A stretch of 35,781 bases of DNA from Alphaproteobacteria bacterium (GCA_028708035.1 JAQVZU010000005.1:13267-49047); one strand, 5' to 3'. Positions 25,146-34,593 are shown, numbered from the stretch's first letter. Numbers and translations: made by a program. The notes: generated by a model not told the origin, from the sequence alone.

Positions 25146-25853
25146 CTAAAAAAACACATCCCCCGCGCTGATGCGCGTTTCGGTTCCGTCGGGAAGTCCG
25201 AGGCGAAGATTGCCGTCCGCGTCAAGATCGATAAATTCCCCGTGGATTTCTCTTTCTTCCGAAGGCAGCCGAACGTGCATGATCCCCTTCCGCGCCCGCA
25301 TAAGCCACGCCGCGCGAACCGGAGCAAACCCTTCGCGGTTCATCTTGCCATACCAAATGCCTAATGACTTTAGAAGATCCGAAAGAATGTCCTCGGCGGG
25401 ACGCAGCTTGGCGTTCTCCGCCAAAAGGCAAGTCGCGGGATAACGCGGCGATTTCGGAGTTTCTTTGACATTGAGGCCTATCCCGATGACAAGCCATTCA
25501 GGTCCCGCCTCCAACAGAATGCCGCAAATTTTCTTTCCGTTCACCAGAACGTCATTCGGCCACTTTAGCTCTATCGCCGCGTCCGGCGCGCATTTGCGCA
25601 ACATATCGCCAACCGCCACGCTCGCCATGAAGCTGTAGCATCCCCAAGCGGCCACAGGCAAAGGCGGGCGCAACAGAACGGAGAATGCGAGATTTCCCGA
25701 AAGCGATTGCCAACCGCGCCCGCGACTCCCGCGCCCTGATGTCTGGACCAAAGCGCGGATCACGAGGCCCTCGGGAGCGCCCGAAAGCGCCACCTTTTTC
25801 ACCTCGTCATTTGTGCTGGTCGTCTTGTCGAGACGGCGAATGTCGAATTTCAT
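25146..25853 (-). CDS. birA: Biotin--[acetyl-CoA-carboxylase] ligase (no DNA-binding domain)
   Basis: BirA activates biotin to biotinyl-AMP and attaches it to carboxylase carrier proteins. The biotinyl-AMP loop is GRGSRGRGW. The KWPNDVLVNGKKICGILLE segment holds the conserved catalytic Lys. The C-terminal beta-barrel ends at DGTETRISAGDVFF. At 235 aa it lacks the N-terminal repressor helix-turn-helix, as is usual in this class. The ATG at 25853 was preferred to a TTG one codon upstream. It lies 25 bases after nuoN and is the last gene of the nuo operon, a common alphaproteobacterial arrangement. Confidence 0.95.
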   Translation of the reverse strand: MKFDIRRLDKTTSTNDEVKKVALSGAPEGLVIRALVQTSGRGSRGRGWQSLSGNLAFSVLLRPPLPVAAWGCYSFMASVAVGDMLRKCAPDAAIELKWPNDVLVNGKKICGILLEAGPEWLVIGIGLNVKETPKSPRYPATCLLAENAKLRPAEDILSDLLKSLGIWYGKMNREGFAPVRAAWLMRARKGIMHVRLPSEEREIHGEFIDLDADGNLRLGLPDGTETRISAGDVFF

Positions 25854-25878
25854 CAAAACCCCGCCCCGCGCAAACCCG

Positions 25879-27333
25879 TTAAATGAGCCCGGTAAAATGC
25901 CGCGCGGCGCTCACGGCTCCGTTAACAAGGAGCGAGGGAGCGACAGTCAACGCCACAAGGGCTATAGACGACACGCCGACAACAGCCCTCACTCCCCAGT
26001 TTGGGACCGGATCGAACCCTGTCGACGGCTCGTCGAAGTACATAACCTTGACGATCCGAAGATAGTAGAACGCTGCCACGACGCTCGCAATGACCCCGGT
26101 CACGGCCAACTCAAAATATCCCGACTTCACGGCGGCGAGGAAAACGAAATACTTCCCCAGAAAACCTGCGAGCGGCGGCAGCCCCGCAAGAGAGAACAAC
26201 AAAACCGCCATCGCGAGGGCCAACAACGGATTTGTCTTCGACAAGCCCTGCAAGTCGGACATGGACTCGATAACCTTGCCGCCGCGCCGCAAGCAAAGAA
26301 TCACGGCGAAAACCCCGAGGGTCGTAAGAGAGTAAATCGCAAAATATATGAGAACGGCCTGAACCCCATCCTCCCTGCCCCCGATGACCCCGACAAGCAA
26401 ATACCCGATGTTGGCAATTGCGCTATAGGCCAAAAGCCTCTTCAGGTTGGTCTGCGAAAGCCCCGCAAACGCTCCCCAAATCATCGACGCCACCGAGAGG
26501 AACAGCAAGATCTCATGCCACTGGTCCGCTACGCCGCTGACCGGAATGAACAAAAACCGTATGAAGAGCGCGAGCGCAGCGACCTTTGGGGCCGACGCGA
26601 AAAAAGCCGTCACGGGCGTTGGCGCTCCCTCATACACGTCCGGCGCCCACATATGGAAGGGCGCCGCCGCGATCTTGAAAGCCAGCGCCGCGCAAACAAA
26701 AATCACGCCGACGACAATTCCCGGCTCGCCTCTCCCGGCGAGAGTCTTCGATAGCGCATCGAAATCGACCGACCCCGCGAACCCGTACAAAAGCGAAAGA
26801 CCGTAAAGGAGTATCCCCGACGACATCGCCCCAAGCACAAAATACTTTACGCCCGCCTCGCCGGACTTGGCGTCATCGCGATTGAACGCTGCCAGCACAT
26901 AAAGCGAAAGGCTTTGAAGCTCAAGCCCTACGTAAAGCGAAAGCAAATCGTTCGCCGAAATCATGAGCATCATGCCAAGCACCGCAAAGACAATCAGAAC
27001 GGGATACTCGGGCCGCGCCTGTCCTTCTTTTTCGAAAAAGTCCCACGAAAGCAGGATCGAAAACGACGACGCCAACAAAACAACGGCCTTCACGAACCGC
27101 GCGAAACCGTCGTCCACGAACTGGTTTCCGAATGCGGCCCCGAAGCCCTCCGGCCCAATGCGTGCGGGAAGGAAAAGCGAAATTCCTGCAACAACAAAGA
27201 CCAAAATCGCAGCCGCTCCCAAAGGCCGCGTTGCCTTTCTTCCAAAAACCGCCGCGGCGACAAGAAAAAGCAGGTTTGCAACCGCAAGTTCGATCTCGGG
27301 CAACGCGACGACAAGGGACTTTAGATCAACCAT
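25879..27333 (-). CDS. nuoN: NADH-quinone oxidoreductase subunit N
   Basis: One of three antiporter-like membrane subunits of complex I that pump protons. The 484-residue protein has about 14 membrane helices. Family blocks include LELQSLSLYVLAAFNRDD, the MWAPDVYEGAPTPVTAF segment and KRLLAYSAIANIGYLLVG. The conserved Glu of helix 5 lies in VGLELQSL, and Lys in the broken-helix regions are present. The ATG at 27333 overlaps the nuoM stop by 8 bases. Longer upstream in-frame starts would read back into nuoM and are unlikely. Confidence 0.96.
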   Translation of the reverse strand: MVDLKSLVVALPEIELAVANLLFLVAAAVFGRKATRPLGAAAILVFVVAGISLFLPARIGPEGFGAAFGNQFVDDGFARFVKAVVLLASSFSILLSWDFFEKEGQARPEYPVLIVFAVLGMMLMISANDLLSLYVGLELQSLSLYVLAAFNRDDAKSGEAGVKYFVLGAMSSGILLYGLSLLYGFAGSVDFDALSKTLAGRGEPGIVVGVIFVCAALAFKIAAAPFHMWAPDVYEGAPTPVTAFFASAPKVAALALFIRFLFIPVSGVADQWHEILLFLSVASMIWGAFAGLSQTNLKRLLAYSAIANIGYLLVGVIGGREDGVQAVLIYFAIYSLTTLGVFAVILCLRRGGKVIESMSDLQGLSKTNPLLALAMAVLLFSLAGLPPLAGFLGKYFVFLAAVKSGYFELAVTGVIASVVAAFYYLRIVKVMYFDEPSTGFDPVPNWGVRAVVGVSSIALVALTVAPSLLVNGAVSAARHFTGLI

Positions 27334-28828
27334 TTTGCGCCTCATGAACCTGCGCGTCGAAAGGAACCAAAGCCCTCTCCATGGGCAGCGCGAACACATT
27401 GCGGAAAGCGGACGGATAAATGCCGATCCACAACACAAGAAGAACCAGCGGCGCGAACATGACGATTTCGCGCGGAGTCAAATCCTTCATCGCGCGTACA
27501 TCGCTCTTATCGAGCGGCCCATAGAACAACCGCCTGTAAAGCCAAAGCATATACGCGGCCCCGAAGATAATGCCAAGCGCCGCCACGACCGCATAATTGG
27601 GGTTAGCGAGAAAAGCGCCCTGCATGCTCAGGAACTCGCCAATGAAACCCGAAGTCCCCGGCAATCCGATGGCCGCTAGCATAATCACCATGAACACGGC
27701 GGCATAACGCGGCATATTGGCCGCCATGCCCCCAAATCTTGCGATCTCGCGCGTGTGCATCCGGTCGTAAACGACACCGACAAGAAGAAACAGAGCAGCG
27801 GCAACAAACGTATGCGACAGCATGACCATCATCGCGCCGTCGAACCCCTGCCGGGTAAAGCTGAAAAGCCCGAGCGTCACGAATCCCATGTGCGCCACAG
27901 ACGAATAAGCGATCAGCTTTTTCATGTCCGTCTGCGCAAGGGCGACAAGAGACGTGTAGACGATCGCAACAAGGCTCAAGACAACGACGAACGGCGCGAA
28001 ATAAGCGCTTGCCTCAGGAAGCATCTGGATCGCGATCCGAATGAACCCATACCCGCCCATTTTAAGAAGCACGCCCGCAAGAATGACCGACCCCGCCGTG
28101 GGAGCCTCAACGTGGGCATAAGGCAACCACGTATGGAAAGGCCACATGGGGGTCTTGACCGCAAACGACGCGAAGAACGCGAGCCAAAGCCATAAAGCCA
28201 TATGCCTGGGGAATTTCTCGCCTATGAGGGCGGTCATGTCGGTCGTTCCCGCCAGAGCCGACATGGCGAAGATCGCGACAAGCATCAAAACCGAGCCAAG
28301 CAGCGTATAAAGAAAAAATTTGTACGCGGCATAGGTACGCTTCTCGCCGCCCCAAACGCCGATGATAAGAAACATCGGGATAAGCACGCCCTCGAAAAAC
28401 ACATAGAAAAGAACAAGGTCGAGCGCCGTAAACGTCCCCAGCATCATGGTCTCAAGAACAAGCAGCGCGACCATAAATTCTTTCACGCGCTTCTTAATGC
28501 TTCCGATGGCCGACAGAATGGCAATCGGCGTCAGAAGAGCGGAAATCATGACAAACCAAACCGAAATCCCGTCCACGCCGTTAAGATAAGCGATATTGAA
28601 AGCCTCGATCCAGACATGCCGCTCCTTCATCTGGAAGCCCGGATCGGCGGGATCAAAAGCGCCGAACATCGTGAAAGCCAGACCGAGCGTCGCCAATGAA
28701 AAAAGAAGCGCAAGCCTTTGAGAAAGCTTCGCCTTCGCCTCTTCGCTTCCGCGCGCCAAAAGCAGAATGGCGAACGCGCCGATTAGAGGCAAAAACGTAA
28801 GCGCCGAAAGGATGGGGAAACCGTTCAT
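27326..28828 (-). CDS. nuoM: NADH-quinone oxidoreductase subunit M
   Basis: The middle antiporter-like subunit of complex I: 500 residues and about 14 helices. Family signatures are FYVFFEGVLIPMFLIIGVWGG, with the key Glu, PMWPFHTWLPYAHVEAPTAGSVILAG, and KKLIAYSSVAHMGFV. The start is 6 bases after the nuoL stop, and the end overlaps nuoN. It couples quinone reduction to proton movement across the inner membrane. Nothing unusual is seen in length or key residues. Confidence 0.97.
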   Translation of the reverse strand: MNGFPILSALTFLPLIGAFAILLLARGSEEAKAKLSQRLALLFSLATLGLAFTMFGAFDPADPGFQMKERHVWIEAFNIAYLNGVDGISVWFVMISALLTPIAILSAIGSIKKRVKEFMVALLVLETMMLGTFTALDLVLFYVFFEGVLIPMFLIIGVWGGEKRTYAAYKFFLYTLLGSVLMLVAIFAMSALAGTTDMTALIGEKFPRHMALWLWLAFFASFAVKTPMWPFHTWLPYAHVEAPTAGSVILAGVLLKMGGYGFIRIAIQMLPEASAYFAPFVVVLSLVAIVYTSLVALAQTDMKKLIAYSSVAHMGFVTLGLFSFTRQGFDGAMMVMLSHTFVAAALFLLVGVVYDRMHTREIARFGGMAANMPRYAAVFMVIMLAAIGLPGTSGFIGEFLSMQGAFLANPNYAVVAALGIIFGAAYMLWLYRRLFYGPLDKSDVRAMKDLTPREIVMFAPLVLLVLWIGIYPSAFRNVFALPMERALVPFDAQVHEAQNG

Positions 28829-28834
28829 GAACTC

Positions 28835-30781
28835 TTACCCGTTGTACCAAAACCACGTGACAAGGCCTGTAACGCCCAAAATCATCGCAAACGCATAGTG
28901 ATACACGTAACCGCTTTGCAAAGCGGACACACGCCTCGCGATGCGCAAGCTTGCTTTCGCGAAACCGTCCGGGCCGCAGCCATCGATGATCGCGTCGTCG
29001 CCCAACCTCCAGAACGCGCCGCCTAACTTTCGGGCTCCGCGAACGAAGATAAAATCATACAGGTCGTCGAAATAGAACTTGCGGCATACAAACCGGTAAA
29101 ACGCTCCAAAAGCCGTCGATACGATGGCGGGAAACTCCGGCCTGGCGACATAAAACAGCCACGAAAGCGCCAGTCCCCCAAAGGCAAGCATCACCGGCAA
29201 CGCCTTCAAAAGACTGCCGACATGCTCAGCCTTAGAAAGGGAATCATGCTCGGGAAGAACAAAAATCGCCCCGTTCCAGAAAGCCGCCCTCGCGTCCCCG
29301 CCGAACAAGTCGAACGCGAATCCGCCCGCAAAAATAGCTCCAAGCGCCAACGGCACGAGAGGCGCAAGCATTACCCATGAAGACTCATGGGCATGTTCAA
29401 GCATGTGCCTCTCTTCGCGTGGTTCGCCGTGGAAAGTCATGAACAAAAGCCGCCCCGAATAAAACGCCGTCATGAAAGCGGCTAAGGCTCCGAGAACATA
29501 GACGAAACACCCGATGGCGGTCCCTTGCCCCAAGGCGGCTTCGAGGATGAGATCCTTGGAATAATATCCCGCGAAACCGATCCCGCCGACCCCGATCCCC
29601 GCCAGCGCCAGAAACCCAATCCACATTAGCGCATAGGTCTTGGGAACAATACGCCAAAGGCCGCCCATCTTGCGCATATCCTGCTCGCCCGAAAGCGCAT
29701 GGATCACAGACCCGGCGCACAGGAAGAGCAGCGCCTTAAAGAAGGCATGCGTCATCAAATGGAAGATGGAAGCCGAATATGCCGAAACCCCTGCGGCGAA
29801 AAACATGTATCCAAGCTGGCTCATCGTCGAATAGGCGATCACACGCTTGATGTCGAACTGCGTCAGCCCGATTGAGGCCGCAAAGACGCACGTCAGCCCG
29901 CCGATGATGGCGACGAACGCCAGAGCCCCCGGCGCATATTCGAAAACAGGCGACATGCGCGCGACCATAAACACGCCCGCCGTAACCATTGTGGCCGCAT
30001 GAATCAACGCGGAAACCGGAGTTGGCCCTTCCATGGCGTCCGGCAGCCACGTATGCAGCCCCAGTTGCGCCGACTTGCCCATGGCTCCCATGAAAAGCAG
30101 AAGGCACACAGCCGTCAGCGCCGGAAAGGTATGGCCGAAGAAAACGATTGTCTTGTCCGCCATCTCCGGCGCTTTTTCGAAAATCGGCCCGAAATCGAGC
30201 GACCCGAACAGCATAAAGCAGCCGAAGATGCCTAACAAAAACCCGAAATCTCCGACGCGATTGACAAGGAAAGCCTTCATCGACGCATCATTGGCGCTGG
30301 GTTTCTCATACCAAAAGCCAATCAGTAGGTACGACATCAGCCCGACGCCTTCCCACCCGAAAAACATCTGAAGAAGATTGGGTGCCGTCACCAGCATCGA
30401 CATGAAGAAAGTAAACAAGCTCAGGTAAGCCATAAACCTCGGCTTGCTTTTATCCTCGCTCATGTAGCCAATGGAATAAAAATGAACCATCGCCGACACG
30501 ACATTGACCACGACCAGCATCACGGCGGACAAGGTGTCAATCTTGATTCCCCAATTTGCCGAAAGACCGCCGGACTGAATCCATTCAAGCAGGACGTGGT
30601 TGGAGGTCTCTCCCTCAAGAACGCCCTTGAAGATCAGGACCGAAAGACACGCCGATAAAAACACGCATCCGCAAGTTACGGCTTGCGACATCCTGTCGCC
30701 GATTCTGCGCCCGAAAAGACCCGCGGCCACTGCGCCCAAGAAAGGAAGAAAAACAGCCGCAATATCCATCGAAAAAGCCAT
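28835..30781 (-). CDS. nuoL: NADH-quinone oxidoreductase subunit L
   Basis: The distal and largest antiporter-like subunit of complex I, 648 residues. It carries FFGWEGVGLMSYLLIGFWYEKPSAN in part, LHTWLPDAMEGPTPVSALIHAATMV in part, and KRVIAYSTMSQLGYMFFA. The C-terminus has the long lateral helix and final transmembrane segment typical of NuoL. GAGGAA lies about 9 bases before the ATG at 30781, which is 4 bases after the nuoK stop. Length and motifs are normal. Confidence 0.97.
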   Translation of the reverse strand: MAFSMDIAAVFLPFLGAVAAGLFGRRIGDRMSQAVTCGCVFLSACLSVLIFKGVLEGETSNHVLLEWIQSGGLSANWGIKIDTLSAVMLVVVNVVSAMVHFYSIGYMSEDKSKPRFMAYLSLFTFFMSMLVTAPNLLQMFFGWEGVGLMSYLLIGFWYEKPSANDASMKAFLVNRVGDFGFLLGIFGCFMLFGSLDFGPIFEKAPEMADKTIVFFGHTFPALTAVCLLLFMGAMGKSAQLGLHTWLPDAMEGPTPVSALIHAATMVTAGVFMVARMSPVFEYAPGALAFVAIIGGLTCVFAASIGLTQFDIKRVIAYSTMSQLGYMFFAAGVSAYSASIFHLMTHAFFKALLFLCAGSVIHALSGEQDMRKMGGLWRIVPKTYALMWIGFLALAGIGVGGIGFAGYYSKDLILEAALGQGTAIGCFVYVLGALAAFMTAFYSGRLLFMTFHGEPREERHMLEHAHESSWVMLAPLVPLALGAIFAGGFAFDLFGGDARAAFWNGAIFVLPEHDSLSKAEHVGSLLKALPVMLAFGGLALSWLFYVARPEFPAIVSTAFGAFYRFVCRKFYFDDLYDFIFVRGARKLGGAFWRLGDDAIIDGCGPDGFAKASLRIARRVSALQSGYVYHYAFAMILGVTGLVTWFWYNG

Positions 30782-30785
30782 AAGA

Positions 30786-31094
30786 TCAGTTCCTCAAAAG
30801 GTTGGCGTTTTCGACCGCGATGTCGCCCCGGTTGCGGAAATAAACGACAAGGATAGCAAGCCCTATCGCCGTCTCCGCCGCCGCGACGGTAAGGACGATG
30901 AACGTAAACGCCTGCCCGATCAGGTTGTTCTGGTACACGCTGAAGGCCACGAGGTTGATGTTCGCCGCCAGCAGGATCAGTTCGATCGACATCAGGATAA
31001 CGATGACATTCCTGCGGTTCACCGTTATCCCGACGATTCCAACCGTAAAAAGAAGCGCGGCGACAATGAGAAAATGCGAAAGCCCTATGCTCAT
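30786..31094 (-). CDS. nuoK: NADH-quinone oxidoreductase subunit K
   Basis: A 102-residue subunit with three membrane helices. The proton-path Glu residues are in [17 protein letters not shown] (helix 2) and [13 protein letters not shown] (helix 3). Its ATG is formed within the stop of the upstream DUF2059-type gene (4-base ATGA overlap). In most bacteria nuoK follows nuoJ directly; here 1 kb separates them. Confidence 0.97.
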   Translation of the reverse strand: MSIGLSHFLIVAALLFTVGIVGITVNRRNVIVILMSIELILLAANINLVAFSVYQNNLIGQAFTFIVLTVAAAETAIGLAILVVYFRNRGDIAVENANLLRN

Positions 31095-32098
31095 TTGGCC
31101 TCCATGCCGTCAGGAACCTTTAAACCGTCCTTCTTGGCCCTTTTGAGGACCGCTTCGCGCAAAGACGTGGCTTGCTGGGCCGCAACGGTCTGCCCGAACG
31201 CCATATCGCGCTGAACCATCAACGCCCAAAGCTTAATGGTCTTTTGACCCGTGGGCGTGCCGAAAAATTCATTCAACGCTTTCAACTCGTCAATTGAATA
31301 GTTTTGCGCGAAAAACGCGGCCTTGTTCTTCTGCCCGTCTTCATCATGCTTCGCGGCTTCGGTCTTGACGATTTCTTCAATAACGCCTTGAAGCTTGTCG
31401 AACTTATCCATGTTCTCCGCCCTCAGCCTAGACTGGACAGGCCTAAGCGGCGCTCTGACAGCGCTCTCGACCTTGTCTCTGACATCGAAGTGCTTCGCGA
31501 CTTTCATCGCGGCGTCGAAGACTTTCGGATCGATGTTCTTGGCGGGATCTGGCGGCGGAACCGGCGGCGCAAAAGGGCCGGGCGCAGAACTCGGCGGAGG
31601 CGAAGCGACATGTTTAACCGCCTCAACCCGAGGCACAGGTGCGGAAGGCGACTCCGATTTCTTGTTGCCAAACCCAAACAGCCTCTTGAAGAACCCACCT
31701 GACTCTTCTTTTTTAAGAGCAGGCGGCGGAACAGGCGCCGAAACCTGAGCCGCAATAGGTGCGACTGGCTGAGGCGCGGAGGCTGGTTGCTGCGCCTCGG
31801 GCTTTTGGATTTCAGGCTTCGAAATAGACGGCTCTTTTACGGGAGTCGTCGCCGCAGCCTCGGCAGGTTTTGCTTTTTCGGGGACAGGCTTGGCCGTCTT
31901 GGGCTTGGCCTGAGAAGCCCCCGCCTTGCGCTTAGCCGCCGCTGGGGATACGGATGGTTTCGGTTGGACCACGGCGGGTTCTTCCTTGGCTGCGAAAGGC
32001 TGCTGCTCCTCCTCGGTCTCTGCCAACGCTACCGGCGAAAGAGAGCCAAGCAAAATGGCTAGAAGGACAAAACGTAAAAATCCGCTTTCTGTTTTCAT
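31091..32098 (-). CDS. Exported Pro/Ala-rich protein with DUF2059-like C-terminus, embedded in the nuo operon
   Basis: A 335-residue exported protein. Residues 1-26 form a Sec signal peptide, with a hydrophobic core and a probable cut after ALA. Residues ~27-190 are a Pro/Ala/Lys-rich, probably unstructured linker broken by [11 protein letters not shown] (~137). The C-terminal ~130 residues are helical and contain [21 protein letters not shown], the core pattern of DUF2059 proteins. The function of DUF2059 is not established. The gene overlaps the nuoJ stop and the nuoK start by ATGA at each side, so it should be translated with the membrane-arm subunits. A role in assembling or shielding complex I from the periplasmic side is inference. 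Confidence 0.9.
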   Translation of the reverse strand: MKTESGFLRFVLLAILLGSLSPVALAETEEEQQPFAAKEEPAVVQPKPSVSPAAAKRKAGASQAKPKTAKPVPEKAKPAEAAATTPVKEPSISKPEIQKPEAQQPASAPQPVAPIAAQVSAPVPPPALKKEESGGFFKRLFGFGNKKSESPSAPVPRVEAVKHVASPPPSSAPGPFAPPVPPPDPAKNIDPKVFDAAMKVAKHFDVRDKVESAVRAPLRPVQSRLRAENMDKFDKLQGVIEEIVKTEAAKHDEDGQKNKAAFFAQNYSIDELKALNEFFGTPTGQKTIKLWALMVQRDMAFGQTVAAQQATSLREAVLKRAKKDGLKVPDGMEAK

Positions 32099-32700
32099 GG
32101 ATCGACTCCCTGATGGAAAGGAACTTTCCTGACTTCAATAGCCTCGGCGACTGAAATGCCGGTTTGGCGTTTCGGATTTTGTCGGCGCGCATCGGAACGC
32201 GAGCGCAGTGTCAAGACAATCGCGCCCATCATCGCGACAAGCAGAATGAGCCCCGAGACTTCAAAGGGATACAGATAATCCGTAAACAGCGCGCGGCCCA
32301 AGGCCTTGGTGTTCTCGAGCTGGCCCGCGCCTTTCACGACAGGCCGCACCGCGCCCGGATCGACCGCCCAGGACCCCAAAACAAGAGCAAGCTGCGCAAA
32401 AAGAACAAGCGCCACCCCAAGCCCAGCAGGCATGTATCTTCTAAATTGCTGCTTCGCATTTTTCGAAACATCCAGCATCATGACAACGAACAGGAACAGC
32501 ACAGCGACCGCGCCGACATAAACAACAAGAAGAATAAGCGCAAGAAACTCGGCCCCCATCAGAACGAACAGCCCCGACGCGTTAAAGAAGCACAGGATCA
32601 AAAACAGAACGGCATAAACGGGATTGCGGACTGAGACGACCATAACAGCCGAAGCGATCAGAACGGCGGCGAACAGATAGAAGATGATGGAAGCAATCAT
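32095..32700 (-). CDS. nuoJ: NADH-quinone oxidoreductase subunit J
   Basis: A 201-residue complex I membrane subunit with five helices. It includes NPVYAVLFLILCFFNASGLFVLMGAEFLA in part and the helix-3 segment VYVGAVAVLFLFVVMMLDV, which holds the pi-bulge involved in coupling. The C-terminal ~40 residues are a basic tail. The stop overlaps the next start by ATGA. Upstream, 150 bases plus a lipoprotein gene separate it from nuoI. Confidence 0.96.
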   Translation of the reverse strand: MIASIIFYLFAAVLIASAVMVVSVRNPVYAVLFLILCFFNASGLFVLMGAEFLALILLVVYVGAVAVLFLFVVMMLDVSKNAKQQFRRYMPAGLGVALVLFAQLALVLGSWAVDPGAVRPVVKGAGQLENTKALGRALFTDYLYPFEVSGLILLVAMMGAIVLTLRSRSDARRQNPKRQTGISVAEAIEVRKVPFHQGVDP

Positions 32701-32705
32701 GAGAC

Positions 32706-32858
32706 CTATCTCGATTCTCTATCGTCGTTGACAGTACAGTTTGGCTGCGTTTTGCACCAGCTTCTTAACGAAGCGCCCGTTGAATCGACAACCTCCTGCT
32801 TCGTGCAGGCGGCAAGCCCGAATGAAAGCGCAAATACCAAAGGCGCGATTTTCTTCAT
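32706..32858 (-). CDS. Small lipoprotein, 50 aa, between nuoI and nuoJ
   Basis: A frame of 50 codons starting at ATG 32858. The N-terminus, MKKIAPLVFALSFGLAAC, is a textbook lipoprotein signal with lipobox LAAC (Cys18). The mature part is about 33 polar residues with two more Cys (C35, C41) spaced to form a disulfide. GGGGGGAG ends 9 bases before the ATG. It lies 5 bases upstream of nuoJ on the same strand, so it would be co-transcribed. No family is recognised. It would be anchored to the inner or outer membrane facing the periplasm. Short length is the only reason for doubt. Confidence 0.7.
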   Translation of the reverse strand: MKKIAPLVFALSFGLAACTKQEVVDSTGASLRSWCKTQPNCTVNDDRESR

Positions 32859-33056
32859 AACTCGACACTCCCCCCTCTTCGTCATTCCCGCGAAAGCGGG
32901 AATCCATCGCCGCGCGTCTGCGCGGCATAAGACTCCAACGGACGCGAAGACGGAATCCCATAAGTTTCAGTGGCTCGAACTCCGCGGCTTGCGCTCCCAT
33001 CGCTCGCAAAGCACCTCGTTCTTTGATTGTGCCTCTTGCATCCCATCGCTCTCGGC
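32859..33056 (-). other. Non-coding spacer inside the nuo operon
   Basis: 198 bases between nuoI and the small lipoprotein gene. It contains the REP-like double hairpin and the lipoprotein ribosome site, and otherwise nothing I can support. A frame of 113 codons across it is chance (see rejected items). Confidence 0.6.
32881..32926. repeat. REP-like palindromic element
   Basis: ATTCCCGC-GAAA-GCGGGAAT (32884-32903) is a perfect 8-bp hairpin with a GAAA tetraloop. GCCGCGC-GTCT-GCGCGGC (32909-32926) is a second, 7-bp hairpin. The first matches the dispersed intergenic repeat known from many proteobacterial genomes (CATTCCCGCGAAAGCGGGAATCC type). Confidence 0.8.
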
Positions 33057-33563
33057 TCACCCTTCATTGAGTTTTGTCCCCGGCCCTTTCACATCGGCTT
33101 CAAGATTCGCATCGATCTCATCCGACCATCTATCCCCGTTCGAAAGCAACCGCTCTTTTGTGAAGTAAAGCTCCTCGCGCGTTTCCGTCCCGAATTCAAA
33201 ATTCGGCCCTTCAACAATGGCCTGAACAGGACAGGCCTCCTGACACAGGCCGCAGAAAATGCACTTCGTCATGTCGATATCGTACCGCGTCGTCTTGCGC
33301 GCGCCGTCCGCGCGAGGCGCAGCCTCGATTGTGATCGCCTGAGCGGGGCACACCGCCTCGCAAAGCTTGCACGCGATGCACCTTTCTTCCCCGTTGTCGT
33401 ACCGCCGCAACGCGTGCTCCCCCCGAAAGCGCGGACTGATCGGCCCCTTTTCGTAAGGATAGTTGAGCGTCGCCCTGCGCTTGAAAAGATAGGTCAACGT
33501 CAGCGCGAACCCGCGAACGAGTTCGTAAAGAGAAAGAGTTTTTAGGGCGCGTATGACGGACAT
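33057..33563 (-). CDS. nuoI: NADH-quinone oxidoreductase subunit I (2x[4Fe-4S])
   Basis: The peripheral-arm ferredoxin-like subunit of complex I, which carries clusters N6a and N6b towards the quinone site. Two full CX2CX2CX3CP motifs are present: [12 protein letters not shown] (C62, C65, C68, C72) and [12 protein letters not shown] (C101, C104, C107, C111). The 168 residues match the alphaproteobacterial/mitochondrial TYKY form, with its N-terminal amphipathic helix. It begins 9 bases after the nuoH stop. Confidence 0.97.
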   Translation of the reverse strand: MSVIRALKTLSLYELVRGFALTLTYLFKRRATLNYPYEKGPISPRFRGEHALRRYDNGEERCIACKLCEAVCPAQAITIEAAPRADGARKTTRYDIDMTKCIFCGLCQEACPVQAIVEGPNFEFGTETREELYFTKERLLSNGDRWSDEIDANLEADVKGPGTKLNEG

Positions 33564-33572
33564 GCTTATTCC

Positions 33573-34592
33573 CTAATGCGGCAGCTTGTCGAAAGCGACG
33601 AGATACCCCGCCGTGACGACAACCCAGACAAGACAAAGAGGCATCAAGACTTTCCATCCGATGCGCATCAACTGGTCATAGCGATAACGAGGCAGCGTCG
33701 CGCGCACCCAAAGGAAGAAAAACAGGCTCGCCGCCGTCTTGCCTAAAAACCAGAAAATCCCCGGAATGAAGTCGAGCGCTTCGAACGGCGGCAACCACCC
33801 TCCCCAGAATAGAATGGTGGAAATAGCGCTGAGCAAAATCATGTTGGAGTATTCGCCCAAGAAAAACATCGCGAACGCCATTGAGGAATATTCGGTATGG
33901 AAACCGCCGACGAGCTCAGACTCGCCCTCGGGAAGATCGAACGGATGCCGGTTTGTCTCGGCGAGCATCGCAATCAAATAAACGACAAACATCGGGGTCA
34001 AAAGGCCGAAAGCAAACCATCCGTCGCGTTGAGCGTCAACGATGGCCGACAGGTTAAGCGACCCCACGCGCAGCAAAACGGTAACGAGAACAAGCCCCGT
34101 GCAAACTTCGTAAGACACCATTTGTGCCGCCGACCGGATGCCTCCGAGGAAGGAATACTTGGAATTCGACGACCATCCCGCAAAAACAATGCTGTAAACG
34201 CTAAGCGACGAAATGGCGACGAGGAATAAAAGCCCCACGTTAATATCCGCCAGCACCAGCCCCGCCTGAAATGGAATGACGGCCCATGCCACGAGCGCGA
34301 AAAAGAACGCCAGTATGGGCGCGAGCAAAAACACGACTTTGTTCGATTGCGTCGGCAAAACGGTCTCTTTGCCCAAAAGCTTCACGCCGTCAGCTATGGG
34401 CTGAAGCAACCCGAAAGGCCCCGTTACATTCGGCCCCCGCCGCAACTGCATCGCGGCCAAGACGCGCCTCTCGGCATACGTCAGATAGGCGACAGCCCCA
34501 AGAAGCGGAAGAATAATGCACAGGATCTTGATCGCAATCCACATAAGAGGCCAGACGAACGGCCAAATCGTGTCAAGGAAAAGCTCTTTCAT
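33573..34592 (-). CDS. nuoH: NADH-quinone oxidoreductase subunit H
   Basis: A membrane subunit that forms most of the quinone-binding chamber. At 339 residues and eight helices it has the conserved [33 protein letters not shown], and the acidic loop [23 protein letters not shown] (in parts). The ATG at 34592 sits one base after the nuoG stop and matches family N-termini. A longer frame from a TTG at 34616 lies inside nuoG and is unlikely. Confidence 0.97.
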   Translation of the reverse strand: MKELFLDTIWPFVWPLMWIAIKILCIILPLLGAVAYLTYAERRVLAAMQLRRGPNVTGPFGLLQPIADGVKLLGKETVLPTQSNKVVFLLAPILAFFFALVAWAVIPFQAGLVLADINVGLLFLVAISSLSVYSIVFAGWSSNSKYSFLGGIRSAAQMVSYEVCTGLVLVTVLLRVGSLNLSAIVDAQRDGWFAFGLLTPMFVVYLIAMLAETNRHPFDLPEGESELVGGFHTEYSSMAFAMFFLGEYSNMILLSAISTILFWGGWLPPFEALDFIPGIFWFLGKTAASLFFFLWVRATLPRYRYDQLMRIGWKVLMPLCLVWVVVTAGYLVAFDKLPH

Positions 34593-34593
34593 C

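Noticed and set aside
26963..27679. Long plus-strand frames opposite nuoM and nuoN, and others opposite nuoL and purL
   Set aside because: All are basic, low-complexity shadows of GC-rich membrane or enzyme genes whose identities are certain.
32719..33060. A 113-codon minus-strand frame across the nuoI-nuoJ spacer
   Set aside because: It contains DSRFRGNDE, the usual chance translation of the CATTCCCGCGAAAGCGGGAAT repeat, and overlaps the better-supported lipoprotein gene in another frame.
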